Below, one piece after another: positions 40,816 to 49,371 of a stretch of DNA of 64,000 bases. The position numbers were made by a program, and so were the translations under genes. Source of the DNA: Acidobacteriota bacterium. GTDB taxonomy: Bacteria > Acidobacteriota > Vicinamibacteria > Vicinamibacterales > UBA2999. The DNA lies in the NCBI GenBank assembly GCA_030650395.1, contig JAUSDY010000117.1:1-64000 (forward strand), in the 5' to 3' direction. The notes under the pieces were generated by a model. It did no database searches and had not been told where the DNA came from. It was given only the letters and a program-made list of their open reading frames with translations. The stretch's first letter is position 1, and every line of letters starts with the position of its first letter.

Positions 40816-41696
40816 TACAGCTTCAGGTAATCCCGAAGACGGCGCGTCTGCGATCGGCTGACTGGAATCTCCGTCGCCTTCGCGTCGGTCATCCTGAGGA
40901 TGTAGTTCCGGCTGAACCAAGGAACGATCTCCTTCACCTTGTTGATGTTGACGAGGTGCGACCGGTGAACCCGCCAGAAGACGGCCGGGTCCAGCCGGGC
41001 CTGCAATTCGTCGAGGGTCCGGTCGTTCGACGTGCCCGAGACCTGACTCGTCACAATAGTAATCGAATCCTCGGCCAGCGACGCGTGGATGATGTCGTCG
41101 GCCTGGACGAGCACGAATCTGTCGTTTACTTTGACGGCGACCTGTTCCCGGCGGTCTTTTTGGCCCGCCATCAGGCGAACCAGCCGGTCCAGCTGACCCG
41201 CCAGCGGCTCGTTTTCACCCCGCCGCTTGCGCGCGCGCGACACCGCCACCTCCAGGCGCCGCGCGTCGACCGGCTTCAGCACGTAATCGACGGCATTCAC
41301 CTCGAACGCCTCGATCGCCCGCTGATCAAAGGCTGTGACGAAGATCACACCCGGTCCGGTTCCCCGTTCGAGCAGCCGCTGCGCGACCTCGAAACCGGTG
41401 AGCCCAGGCATTTGCACGTCGAGGAACGCGACGTCCGGCGCGAGCCGCGCGATCTCGTCGATCGCCTCCATGCCGTTGGCAGCCTGTCCCACCACCTCGA
41501 TGCCATCCAGTTGTCCTAACAGGAAGCACAACTCGTCCCGCGCCAACTGCTCATCGTCGGCCACGACGGCCGTCAATGAGGGCTTGAGGGCTTCCACCCC
41601 AGCGCGGGTGCCGCGCTGGGGGCCCGGGTCAGGGCTCGAGGGCTTGGCTTGCTTGTCCACCGTAGCCTTGGCGGAGGTGGAAGGGCTTGAGCTCAT
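40815..41696 (-). CDS. LytTR-family response regulator
   Basis: 293 residues. Receiver domain: AVVADDEQLARDELCFLLGQ, APDVAFLDVQMPGLTGFEVA (phospho-Asp), VIFVTAFDQ, VLKPVDARRL (Lys). C-terminal LytTR DNA-binding domain: VKVNDRFVLVQADDIIHASL, FWRVHRSHLVNINKVKEIVP, EIPVSRSQTRRLRDYL. ATG 41696 overlaps the kinase stop (ATGA). About 45 N-terminal residues (STSAKATVDKQAKPSSPDPG, PQRGTRAGVEALKP) are encoded by dispersed repeats. Confidence 0.92.
   Translation of the reverse strand: MSSSPSTSAKATVDKQAKPSSPDPGPQRGTRAGVEALKPSLTAVVADDEQLARDELCFLLGQLDGIEVVGQAANGMEAIDEIARLAPDVAFLDVQMPGLTGFEVAQRLLERGTGPGVIFVTAFDQRAIEAFEVNAVDYVLKPVDARRLEVAVSRARKRRGENEPLAGQLDRLVRLMAGQKDRREQVAVKVNDRFVLVQADDIIHASLAEDSITIVTSQVSGTSNDRTLDELQARLDPAVFWRVHRSHLVNINKVKEIVPWFSRNYILRMTDAKATEIPVSRSQTRRLRDYLKL
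41593..41690. repeat. Two dispersed repeats in the regulator's N-terminal region
   Basis: 41593-41630 has flanks TCCACCCC and GGGGGCCC around a hairpin core AGCGCGG/CCGCGCT; the same flanks with another core occur at 52069 and 62822. 41656-41683 (TCCACCGTAGCCTTGGCGGA) is a second palindromic type encoding SAKATVD. GGGCTTGA units surround them. Confidence 0.8.
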
Positions 41697-43015
41697 GCGG
41701 TGATGCGCTCGCTCGCCAGGTCGAGCGGGATCTCGACGCGGGCGCACACGCCCTTGCCGGGGGAGCCTGTCAGATCGAGCCGGCCGGTTGTGCCGTAGAG
41801 CACGCGCAGCCGCTCGTGCACGTTGCTCAAGCCGATGCCGCTCGACAACGCGATTTGCAGCCGTTCCACCGAGATGCCCAGCCCGTCGTCTTCCACTTCG
41901 ATGATCGCGGCGCCGCGCTCGCGCCAGCTTCGCAGCGTGATGGTGCCGGGGCCGACCTTGCGCGCGAAGCCGTGCTTGATGCAGTTCTCCACCAGCGGCT
42001 GCAGCAACAGGCTCGGCACGATCACGCCGAGCGTGTCGGGCGCGATCTCTTTCTTCACCGTCAGTCGCGGTCCGAAGCGAATCACCTCGATGTCGAGGTA
42101 CTCGTCAATCGCCTCGAGCTCTTCCCGCAGCGTGACGAACTGCTCCTGGTTTCGCATCAGCTTCCGCAACAACCCCGACAGCTTCTGGATCACGGTGCGC
42201 GCCGTCTCGGGCTGCGACCTGATCAATGACGACACCGACGTCAGCGTGTTGAACAGGAAATGCGGGTTGATCTGGCTCTTGAGCGCCTCGACCTTGGCCG
42301 CCATCAGCAGCTTCTCCTGCTCCTGCAGCCGATGCTCGATGCGGGCGTTGTTCCAGATCTTGATCGGCGTCGACACGGTGACGATGGTGGCGAGGTAGAC
42401 GAGGGCGGTGATCCACCACGACTCGCTCGAGAGGTGAAAGAGCCGCGCGGTGCCGAAGCGGGCGCCGACCGTCTGGCGAATCAGCTCGAGGCCGACGATG
42501 GCGAGCAGGATGACGACCTGCCAGTTGACGTGGAAGTCGCGCACCATGCGCCACACGTAGCGGGGCAGGCTCAGCACCACGAACGGCGAGAAGCTCCAGA
42601 TCTCTTCCTTGGGGCACGCCTCGCGCAAGCCGCCACCGGCAAAGCCGCAGCCCACCGCGAAGAACGGCGCGCCGTACTCGCCGACGGCGAGCGCGGGCAA
42701 TCCCATCGCGAGTCCCACCAGCGCGCCCGTATACGGGCCGGCGATAAGGCCCGCGATGAATGCGCCCTCGAGCGTCAAGTCGGCGGCGTCGTAATTGAGC
42801 AGCACGCGCGAGGCGACCCCGGCGGTCAGGGGCACGCCAAGGCCCAGGGCGAAGACCAGACGGTCGGGCCAGTTGCGCTGCTCGAAGATCAGGATGTGGC
42901 GGAAGCGCCGGTAGCGCGCGAGCATCGTCGCCAGCGCCGCCATGGCCGCAAGCTTGACCACCAGCGTGGTCAGGAGAAACTGCCCGGCAGAGAGAAATTT
43001 GGGTTCTTGCACCAT
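41693..43015 (-). CDS. LytS-type sensor histidine kinase
   Basis: 440 residues. N-terminal 5TM-LYT-like membrane domain (LEGAFIAGLIAGPYTGALVG, LAMGLPALAVGEYGAPFF), further helices, then the phosphoacceptor box VEALKSQINPHFLFNTLTSV and the ATPase box LLLQPLVENCIKHGFA, IIEVEDDGLGIS. It has an extra Cys-containing loop, FAVGCGFAGGGLREACPKEE. Partner of the LytTR regulator with which it overlaps. Stimulus unknown. Confidence 0.9.
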   Translation of the reverse strand: MVQEPKFLSAGQFLLTTLVVKLAAMAALATMLARYRRFRHILIFEQRNWPDRLVFALGLGVPLTAGVASRVLLNYDAADLTLEGAFIAGLIAGPYTGALVGLAMGLPALAVGEYGAPFFAVGCGFAGGGLREACPKEEIWSFSPFVVLSLPRYVWRMVRDFHVNWQVVILLAIVGLELIRQTVGARFGTARLFHLSSESWWITALVYLATIVTVSTPIKIWNNARIEHRLQEQEKLLMAAKVEALKSQINPHFLFNTLTSVSSLIRSQPETARTVIQKLSGLLRKLMRNQEQFVTLREELEAIDEYLDIEVIRFGPRLTVKKEIAPDTLGVIVPSLLLQPLVENCIKHGFARKVGPGTITLRSWRERGAAIIEVEDDGLGISVERLQIALSSGIGLSNVHERLRVLYGTTGRLDLTGSPGKGVCARVEIPLDLASERITA

Positions 43016-43018
43016 TCA

Positions 43019-43075
43019 GGCCCGCCCGCCTTCGCGGCCGTAGGCCGCTACGGCGGGCGTCCGCCGTAGCTCGCG
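43019..43075. repeat. Palindromic repeat upstream of nuoI
   Basis: CCGCCTTCGC and CTACGGCGGG arms with core GGCCGTAGGCC, followed by a partial third arm CCGCCGTAGC. Same family as 2449. Confidence 0.65.
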
Positions 43076-43122
43076 CATCATCCTGGCGAGCGCAGGCGGA
43101 CGAAATGGTATCATTTCCTTCT

Positions 43123-43569
43123 ATGATCGGTCCGCTCGTCAAAGGCTTTGCGCTCACGTTCCGACACCTGTTCCGCCGTCCGATCACGGTGAACTACCCC
43201 GATCAGAAGATGCCGATGTTTCCGCGCTATCGCGGCAAACAGGTGCTGATGCGCGACGAGAACGGCCTCGAAAAGTGCGTCGCCTGCGGCCTCTGCGCGG
43301 TGGCGTGCCCAGCCGATGCGATTTATCTCGAAGCGGCGGAGAACGACGGCACCGTGATGGCGGGCCCGCGCTACGCGTCGACGTACCAGATCCACAAGAC
43401 GCGGTGCATCTTCTGCGGCTACTGCGAAGAGGCGTGCCCGGTGGCGGCGATCTTCATGGGCAAGGATTACGAGCTGGCGGTCTACAGCAAGGACGATTTC
43501 GTGTGGGACAAGACGGAGTTGCTGGTCCCCGCTGCGGCGAATGAAAAAGCGCCGATGCCGGCGCGATAG
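43123..43569 (+). CDS. nuoI: NADH-quinone oxidoreductase subunit I
   Basis: 148 residues. Two [4Fe-4S] motifs: KCVACGLCAVACPADAI and RCIFCGYCEEACPVAAI; amphipathic N-terminus GFALTFRHLFRRPITVNYPD typical of NuoI. Part of the peripheral arm of complex I. It stands alone here, with no nuo neighbours. TATCAT at 43109-43114 lies 8 nt before ATG 43123, favouring this start over 43105. Confidence 0.93.
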   Translation: MIGPLVKGFALTFRHLFRRPITVNYPDQKMPMFPRYRGKQVLMRDENGLEKCVACGLCAVACPADAIYLEAAENDGTVMAGPRYASTYQIHKTRCIFCGYCEEACPVAAIFMGKDYELAVYSKDDFVWDKTELLVPAAANEKAPMPAR

Positions 43570-43608
43570 TGTGAGTTGGGGCCTGACCCCAATCATCCCT
43601 TACCAACA

Positions 43609-45456
43609 GTGAAGCCTTTTCTTTCTGCGTTAGATGAACGTGTGCTGGTGTGCGACGGAGCCATGGGCACGATGCTGTACGGCAAGGGCGTGTTCATCAA
43701 CCGCTGCTTCGAGTCGCTCAACCTCACGCAGCCTGCCCTGGTCGTCGACGTGCACCAGGAGTACCTGCGGGCCGGCGCGGATGTGATCGAGTCCAACACG
43801 TTTGGCGCCAACCGGATGAAGCTGCGGGCGTTCGGCCTGGGCGACCAGGTGCGCGACATCAACCTGGCCGGTGCCACGCTCGCGCGCCAGGCGATCGACA
43901 CCTCCGGGCAGCCCGGCTACGTGGCCGGCGCGATCGGTCCGCTCGGCGTGCGCATCGAGCCGTGGGGCAAGACCGGCGTCGACGAAGCCGAAGCGATGTT
44001 TCGCGAGCAGGCGCAGGCGCTGGTCGACGGCAAGGTCGACCTGTTCGTGCTCGAGACCTTTCGTGACCTGAACGAGATCGGCGCAGCCATCGCCGCGGTG
44101 CGCTCGATTTGCGACCTGCCGATCGTCGCGCAGATGACGACTGAAGAAGACGGCTCGAGCCTCGACGGCGCGCCGCCGGAACAGTTTGCGCCGACGCTCG
44201 TCGCGCGCGGCGCCGACGTCGTCGGCGTCAACTGCAGCGTGGGTCCCGCGCCGATGCTCGAGACGATCGATCGCATCAGCGAGGTGACCGACGCATGGCT
44301 CTCGGCGCAGCCCAACGCCGGCAAGCCCCGCGACATTGAAGGGCGCAATCTCTATTTGTGCTCACCCGAATACATGGCGTCGTACGCGCGGCGGTTCATC
44401 GCGTCGGGTGTCCGCCTTGTCGGTGGGTGTTGCGGCACGACACCTGAGCACATCCGCCAGATCAGCCTGGCCGTGAGATCGATGGCGCCCGGGCTGGCGC
44501 GCCACCACGGCAGCACGGACGCGCCGACGCCGGTGAAGAATCAGCTCAATGCCCGGCCGGCGGCGCCGCGTGAAACCAAGTCGACCATGGCCCGCAAGCT
44601 CGTGAACGGCGGATTCATCCGAGCGATCGAGCTGGTGCCCCCGCGCGGCCATTCCTCGTCTACGGCCGTGTTGGATGCGAAACGATTGGCGGCGCGCGGC
44701 GTCGAAATAATAACCATCCCTGATGGCCCGCGATCGGGCGCGCGCATGAGCGCGCTGTCGCTCGCGGTGCTCGTGCAACAGCATGCATCGGTTGAAGTGC
44801 TGCTGCAGTATTCATGTCGAGACCGGAACTTGCTCGGCATTCAGTCTGATCTTCTGGGCGCGCACGCGATGGGCCTGCGCAACCTGCTCGGCGTTACGGG
44901 CGATGTGAGAAGCCTCGGCGACATCCCCGACGCCACAGCTGTGTTCGACGTGGACTCGATCGGACTAACGAACGTGATTACTCGTCTAAACCATGGACTG
45001 GATATCGGCGGCCAGTCGATAGGCGATCCCACTTCGTTCCATACCGGCGTGATGGTGAACCCGTCGCGCGATCTCGACCAGGAATTGCGGCGGCTCGAGT
45101 TCAAAGTCGCAGCCGGCGCGGAATTCGCGGTGACGAGACCGGTGTTCGATGTGTCTGCATTCGAACGGTTCCTCGCGCGGGTCGAGCCGCTGGGGATTCC
45201 GATCATCGTCGGGATTTGGCCGTTTGAAAGCGCGCTCAACGCGGAGTTCATGGCCAACGAAGTGCCGGGCGTGACCGTGCCAGACGCCCTGGTGGAGCGT
45301 ATGCGCCGTACGTCGAGTGCGGAGGCAGCGTGCGCGGAAGGCGTGCAAGTGGCCCGCGAGCTCGTGGCAGCCATCAAGGGCATGGCTGCGGGCGTACAGA
45401 TCTCGACACCGTCGGGCCGGTTGGACGCCGCCCTCGACGTGCTTGACGTGGTATAG
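43609..45456 (+). CDS. Bifunctional homocysteine S-methyltransferase / methylenetetrahydrofolate reductase
   Basis: 615 residues. N-terminal methyltransferase barrel: LVCDGAMGTMLYGKGVFINR, GVNCSVGPAPM and LVGGCCGTTPEHI give the three zinc Cys. C-terminal MTHFR barrel: IRAIELVPPRGHSSSTAVLD, EVLLQYSCRDRNLLGIQSDL, NLLGVTGD. The YitJ-type fusion couples methyl-THF formation with methionine synthesis. GTG 43609 gives a normal start, just after a small GGGGCCTGACCCC palindrome. Confidence 0.9.
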   Translation: MKPFLSALDERVLVCDGAMGTMLYGKGVFINRCFESLNLTQPALVVDVHQEYLRAGADVIESNTFGANRMKLRAFGLGDQVRDINLAGATLARQAIDTSGQPGYVAGAIGPLGVRIEPWGKTGVDEAEAMFREQAQALVDGKVDLFVLETFRDLNEIGAAIAAVRSICDLPIVAQMTTEEDGSSLDGAPPEQFAPTLVARGADVVGVNCSVGPAPMLETIDRISEVTDAWLSAQPNAGKPRDIEGRNLYLCSPEYMASYARRFIASGVRLVGGCCGTTPEHIRQISLAVRSMAPGLARHHGSTDAPTPVKNQLNARPAAPRETKSTMARKLVNGGFIRAIELVPPRGHSSSTAVLDAKRLAARGVEIITIPDGPRSGARMSALSLAVLVQQHASVEVLLQYSCRDRNLLGIQSDLLGAHAMGLRNLLGVTGDVRSLGDIPDATAVFDVDSIGLTNVITRLNHGLDIGGQSIGDPTSFHTGVMVNPSRDLDQELRRLEFKVAAGAEFAVTRPVFDVSAFERFLARVEPLGIPIIVGIWPFESALNAEFMANEVPGVTVPDALVERMRRTSSAEAACAEGVQVARELVAAIKGMAAGVQISTPSGRLDAALDVLDVV

Positions 45457-45484
45457 TCCGCTCGGTTCGGAGACTTCTAAAAAA

Positions 45485-46168
45485 ATGGGCCTATTTGACG
45501 GAGAAACACGGCGCTCGGGCACTGCGGCCACCAGGGCGCTGTCGGTGACGTCGGTCGAAACCGACTTTGTCGAGAAGGTCTACCAGAACATCGCAGGCCT
45601 GTACGACTACACCTACGGGCCTACGCTGCACCCCGGCCGACTCGAAGCCATCAAGAAGATGGCGATCCGCCCCGGCAAGCACGTGCTGGAAGTGGGTGTC
45701 GGCACCGGCATCAACCTCGCGCTCTATCCGCGCAATTGCCGCGTGACCGGCATCGACCTGTCGAGCAAGATGCTCGCGAAGGCGCAGGGCCGCATCGACT
45801 CGAAGGGCCTGCATCACTGCGAAGTCGCCGAGATGGATGCGACGAAGATGTCGTTTGCAGACGACTCGTTCGACGTCGTGTATGCGCCCTACGTCATTAG
45901 CGTGGTGCCCGATCCGGTCAAGGTGGCGCGCGAGATGTACCGCGTCTGCCGTCCCGGCGGCCGCGTGATCATCCTCAATCACTTCAAGAGCGCCAACGCG
46001 CTGATGGGGCGATTCGAAACGGCGATCTCGCCGATGACCGTGCACATCGGCTTCACCGCCGACCTGGATCTGCACGAGTTCCTGAAGCAGGCCGAACTGA
46101 ACCCGGTCTCGATCGAGAAGGTCAACGTCCCGAAGATGTGGACGCTCGTGACTGTCGTGAAAGAATAA
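45485..46168 (+). CDS. Class I SAM methyltransferase, PmtA-like
   Basis: 227 residues. VYQNIAGLYDYTYGPTLHPG, motif I GKHVLEVGVGTGINLALYPR, CRVTGIDLSSKMLAKAQGRI, DDSFDVVYAPYVISVVPDPV and CRPGGRVIILNHF match bacterial phosphatidylethanolamine N-methyltransferases (PmtA) and relatives. Phospholipid methylation is likely but not certain. ATG 45485 follows the upstream stop by 28 nt. Confidence 0.82.
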   Translation: MGLFDGETRRSGTAATRALSVTSVETDFVEKVYQNIAGLYDYTYGPTLHPGRLEAIKKMAIRPGKHVLEVGVGTGINLALYPRNCRVTGIDLSSKMLAKAQGRIDSKGLHHCEVAEMDATKMSFADDSFDVVYAPYVISVVPDPVKVAREMYRVCRPGGRVIILNHFKSANALMGRFETAISPMTVHIGFTADLDLHEFLKQAELNPVSIEKVNVPKMWTLVTVVKE

Positions 46169-46196
46169 AGGAACAGAATAAAGGAACATAGTGTAG

Positions 46197-46216
46197 AGCG
46201 GATCTTCAGATCCGCT
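46197..46216. terminator. Hairpin with TTCA loop between convergent genes
   Basis: Arms AGCGGATC / GATCCGCT around TTCA, preceded by TGTAGAG. It lies between the stops of the methyltransferase and the PaaI gene, so it could end transcription from both sides. Same lay-out as 52656 (TGTAGAG, then stem-TTTA-stem). Confidence 0.6.
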
Positions 46217-46697
46217 ATCGCAGCCCGTTCAGCGACTTCAGCATCTCGTCTTTCAGCACCACGAACAATCCTTGCCCCTCGGAGACAATCTGTCCCGAGG
46301 GGTTTTTCATGTGCGCCCGCAAGTGGATCTTGCGGCCGTCGATGTTGTCGATCCACGCCTCGACGGTGGTGTCGGTGCCGATCGGCAGCATGCCGGCGAA
46401 CGTAATCGCGATCTGCGCGGCCACCACGGAGTGGCCGTTCATCCAGCAGGCCGCGCCCATGGCTTCGTCGAGCACCGCGGCCATGGCGCCGCCGTGGACG
46501 TGCCCCGGCGGCCCGAGCGCGCGCGGCCCGAACCACGCCCGCACGTAGAGGGTTCCGGAATCCGGCTTTCGGAAATACGCGATGCGGACCCGCTCGTCAT
46601 CATCGGCCGGACGGAGAAACGTCTCGCGGACGTTGGAGTTAGGGAAGGGCTGGGCGGGAACCCAACCAGGCTCGGGGACGGCGTTAGGTGCAGCCAT
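46215..46697 (-). CDS. PaaI family thioesterase
   Basis: 160 residues. Hot-dog fold with GPPGHVHGGAMAAVLDEAMG, AACWMNGHSVVAAQIAITFA and GTDTTVEAWIDNIDGRKIHL, the PaaI/YdiI-type acyl-CoA thioesterase pattern (HGG at the active site). Substrate unknown. Cytoplasmic. Confidence 0.85.
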   Translation of the reverse strand: MAAPNAVPEPGWVPAQPFPNSNVRETFLRPADDDERVRIAYFRKPDSGTLYVRAWFGPRALGPPGHVHGGAMAAVLDEAMGAACWMNGHSVVAAQIAITFAGMLPIGTDTTVEAWIDNIDGRKIHLRAHMKNPSGQIVSEGQGLFVVLKDEMLKSLNGLR

Positions 46698-46714
46698 GCT
46701 CTGTCAGCATTATC

Positions 46715-46918
46715 TCTTGATCTGTTGAGCTGGTGATCGGTTGATCAATCGGTTGATCCGTTGACCTCGTGATCTGGTGATCAAAATCTTGTTGATCTAC
46801 GTAAAGGCGGCGCCCAGAGATCGCTAGATCGAAGCTCACCAGATCGCCCGCTCACCACATCAGGAGATTGGTCAACAGATCACGAGATCGACAGATCACG
46901 AGATCGACTGAACTGCGG
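46715..46918. repeat. Inverted pair of irregular GATC-rich arrays
   Basis: Left part (46715-46800): TGATCTG, GGTTGATC, CTGGTGATC units. Right part (46820-46918): CAGATCACGAGATCGA doubled, CTCACCAGATC. The two parts are complementary in type. Unit length drifts between 8 and 10. No gene in 46698-46931. Confidence 0.75.
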
Positions 46919-46931
46919 GTACAATCGGCGA

Positions 46932-47342
46932 GTGAGCTTGGACGAAAAAGCCTGCTTCAGTGAGCGCCCAGAGAGCCGGCCGGCGAAGTATCCGTGCCCG
47001 CGCTGCAAGCGGGTCAACGAGTACACAATCCGGTGGATGCGCCGCACCAAGAAAGACCGCGCGCCGCAGGGCGGCGACGAGCGCGATCGCGCGCAGTTCG
47101 CCAAGCTGCGCGATCACCTGCTGCGCCTGGACGACGAGGTGACGTGCAAGACGTGCGGCAAGAAGTTCGAGATCCCCTCGCTGCACTCGCTGATGTTCGT
47201 CGATCAGCTCGAAGGCCTGCCGAAGGACGAAGAAGCCGACGTCTCCGAGGCCACCGAAGCGCCCGGCAAGCCGATGGACGCCACAACGAAGGCGGCGCTG
47301 CCGGCACGCTTTACCCGGCCGACCAAGGGCTGGCGCGGGTAG
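46932..47342 (+). CDS. Zinc-ribbon hypothetical protein
   Basis: 136 residues from GTG. YPCPRCKRVNEYTIRWMRRT and EVTCKTCGKKFEIPS give a CPxC...CxxC zinc ribbon split by a charged helix (RDRAQFAKLRDHLLRLDDE). The tail is acidic/Pro-rich. Probably nucleic-acid or protein binding. TACAAT at 46920-46925 lies 6 nt before the GTG (leaderless layout). Confidence 0.7.
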   Translation: MSLDEKACFSERPESRPAKYPCPRCKRVNEYTIRWMRRTKKDRAPQGGDERDRAQFAKLRDHLLRLDDEVTCKTCGKKFEIPSLHSLMFVDQLEGLPKDEEADVSEATEAPGKPMDATTKAALPARFTRPTKGWRG

Positions 47343-48032
47343 TTACCAAACCCCGGGCAGGATTCGCGATCTGACCTGGCGTTGGTAGGTGTGATACTTC
47401 TCGCCGAAGGCTTCGACGAGCGACGCTTCTTCCCACGGAATGGCCGCGAGCAGGTAGGCCGAGCTCACCACCGCGAACAGCAGTTTGCTGGCCGTCATCG
47501 GGATCGAGGCGAACACCAGCAGGATCCAACCCAGATAAATCGGATGACGGACGAGGCCGAACGGCCCGGTGGCCTTGAATTCCACGGGCCGCTGGTGATT
47601 GGCTTGCCGCACGCCGGCGAGCTCGAACACGCTGATCATCCCGGCGGCGCGAATGGTCAGCCATACGCCAACAGCCTGCACGAGCAGCAACAGCCAGCGG
47701 AGCCATCCATCGGCGTCCCACATCATTCCCGGCAGCGGTTGCCACAGCCAGCACACGGCCAGAAAAAGCAAGCTGGCGATCCACACATAGACGCTGCGCT
47801 CGAGGTCGTGCGGCACGATCCGCGTGATCCACGCCTTGGCGCCGCTCCGGGCCATCACGCTGTGATGCAGCGCGAAGATCGTGAACAGCGCGATGTTGAT
47901 GAGCACTGCCGGCATCACCGAGCCGCCGGTGGCAGCGGCGGGCATGCCCAGCCTGAGCTGGTAGGCCACCAGGAATGACACCAGCGACACCACGAACAGG
48001 AGCGCGCCGAGCCACACGAATGCCTTGCTCAC
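47343..48032 (-). CDS. Membrane methyltransferase, NnrU/ICMT-like
   Basis: 229 residues, six membrane segments: VWLGALLFVVSLVSFLVAYQ, VLINIALFTIFALHHSVMAR and later FGLVRHPIYLGWILLVFASI, the GxxRHPxY motif of isoprenylcysteine methyltransferase / phospholipid methyltransferase-type enzymes, then YHTYQRQVRSRILPGVW. Acceptor unknown. TATAAT at 48045-48040 stands 7 nt before GTG 48032, which supports this start and a leaderless mRNA. Confidence 0.78.
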   Translation of the reverse strand: MSKAFVWLGALLFVVSLVSFLVAYQLRLGMPAAATGGSVMPAVLINIALFTIFALHHSVMARSGAKAWITRIVPHDLERSVYVWIASLLFLAVCWLWQPLPGMMWDADGWLRWLLLLVQAVGVWLTIRAAGMISVFELAGVRQANHQRPVEFKATGPFGLVRHPIYLGWILLVFASIPMTASKLLFAVVSSAYLLAAIPWEEASLVEAFGEKYHTYQRQVRSRILPGVW

Positions 48033-48046
48033 GAACGGTATTATAG

Positions 48047-48105
48047 GGTTCTGAAGGGTTCCGAAAGGTTCTGAAGGGTTCTGAGAGGTTCTGAAAGGTT
48101 CTGTG
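48047..48105. repeat. Period-10 array (GGTTCTGAAG)
   Basis: Six 10-mers: GGTTCTGAAG, GGTTCCGAAA, GGTTCTGAAG, GGTTCTGAGA, GGTTCTGAAA and GGTTCTGTGA. The last unit contains the GTG start codon of the ketosynthase gene. It separates two divergent genes. Confidence 0.92.
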
Positions 48106-49371
48106 ACCGCATCGCGAATAGCCATCACCGGCATCGGCGTCGTCTCCACATTCGGCGTCGGGCGCGAGGTGTTTTGGGATGCCATCCGCCGCGGTGAGAG
48201 CGGCACGCGCGCGATCACCGAGTTTGACGTCTCGACCTACCCATGCAAGGTGGCGGCGGCCGTGCCGCCCGTCGACATCAGCGTGGCGATGCCGCTGTCG
48301 GGCGAGCTCGAGGGCCGCGACGCGCGCGCCGACCCCAAGCGCTATTCACGCGCCGCGCTGTTTGGCGTGATCGCCGCGCGCGAGGCGTGGAACGATGCGG
48401 GACTGGTCTTTGGCGAAGCCAACGCCGGCGTCATCATCGGCAGCGGCGGCGGCGGCATCGACGTCGGCGAGGCGCAGTATCGCGATTTCTTCACGAACAA
48501 CGGCCAGCACGTCTCGCCCTATGCCATCGCCGTCGGCATCTGCGGCATGGTGTCGAGCGAGATCTCGATCGCGCTCGGCCTTCGCGGCATCAGCCACGTG
48601 CTGTCAACCGGCTGCACGAGCTCGACCGACGCGATGGGCTACGCGGCGATGCTGTTGAAGCAGGGCGACTGCGACGTGCTGCTGTCGGGCGGCACCGACG
48701 GGTGCGTGCTGCCGGGCCTGATCTTCGGCTTCTCGCGCATGCGGGCGGTGTCGACGCATTTCAACGGCTGCCCGTCGCAGGCGTCTCGCCCGTTCGATCG
48801 CAACCGCGACGGCTTCGTGCTCGGCGAAGGCTCGTGGATGATGGCGCTCGAGCTCGAGGCCCGCGCCCGGGCGCGCGGCGCGCGCGTCTATGCCACGATC
48901 GACGGTTACGGATCGACGTGCGATGCCTACCACCGCGTGCAGATGGATCCGGAGGGGGAGCAGATCGTGCGCTGCATGGACCTGGCGATTGAACGATCGG
49001 GCCGGGCTGCCGAGGAGATCGGCTACATCAACTATCACGGCACGTCGACGCAGCTGAACGACGCGATCGAATCGCGCTGCACGCGGATGGCGTTCGGCGC
49101 GTTGGCCGATCGCATTCCCGGGTCGTCGACCAAGTCGATGATCGGCCATCCGCAAGGCGCCAGCGGCGCGGCGGGCGTAGTGGCCACCGCGCTCGCGCTG
49201 TCGCGCGGGTTCCTGCCGCCGACGATCAACCAGACGACGCCCGATCCGCAGTGTGACCTCGATGTGATACCCAACGAGGGCCGGGCCGTCCAGGTCGAAG
49301 CGGCGCTCTGCAATTGCCTCGGGTTCGGCTCCAAGAACAGCGCACTGGTTCTCGGGTGCTCGCATGCCTGA
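48103..49371 (+). CDS. Beta-ketoacyl synthase (FabF/KAS II-like)
   Basis: 422 residues. RIAITGIGVVSTFGVGREVF start; active Cys in SHVLSTGCTSSTDAMGYAA; His in INYHGTSTQLND and SMIGHPQGASG. Overall a KAS II, but CTSSTD replaces the usual CATGAH, as in ketosynthases of specialised lipid or polyene pathways. Followed by a flavoprotein (8-bp overlap) and an ICMT-like gene, so it is probably not the housekeeping FabF. The start codon is inside a repeat unit. Confidence 0.88.
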   Translation: MTASRIAITGIGVVSTFGVGREVFWDAIRRGESGTRAITEFDVSTYPCKVAAAVPPVDISVAMPLSGELEGRDARADPKRYSRAALFGVIAAREAWNDAGLVFGEANAGVIIGSGGGGIDVGEAQYRDFFTNNGQHVSPYAIAVGICGMVSSEISIALGLRGISHVLSTGCTSSTDAMGYAAMLLKQGDCDVLLSGGTDGCVLPGLIFGFSRMRAVSTHFNGCPSQASRPFDRNRDGFVLGEGSWMMALELEARARARGARVYATIDGYGSTCDAYHRVQMDPEGEQIVRCMDLAIERSGRAAEEIGYINYHGTSTQLNDAIESRCTRMAFGALADRIPGSSTKSMIGHPQGASGAAGVVATALALSRGFLPPTINQTTPDPQCDLDVIPNEGRAVQVEAALCNCLGFGSKNSALVLGCSHA

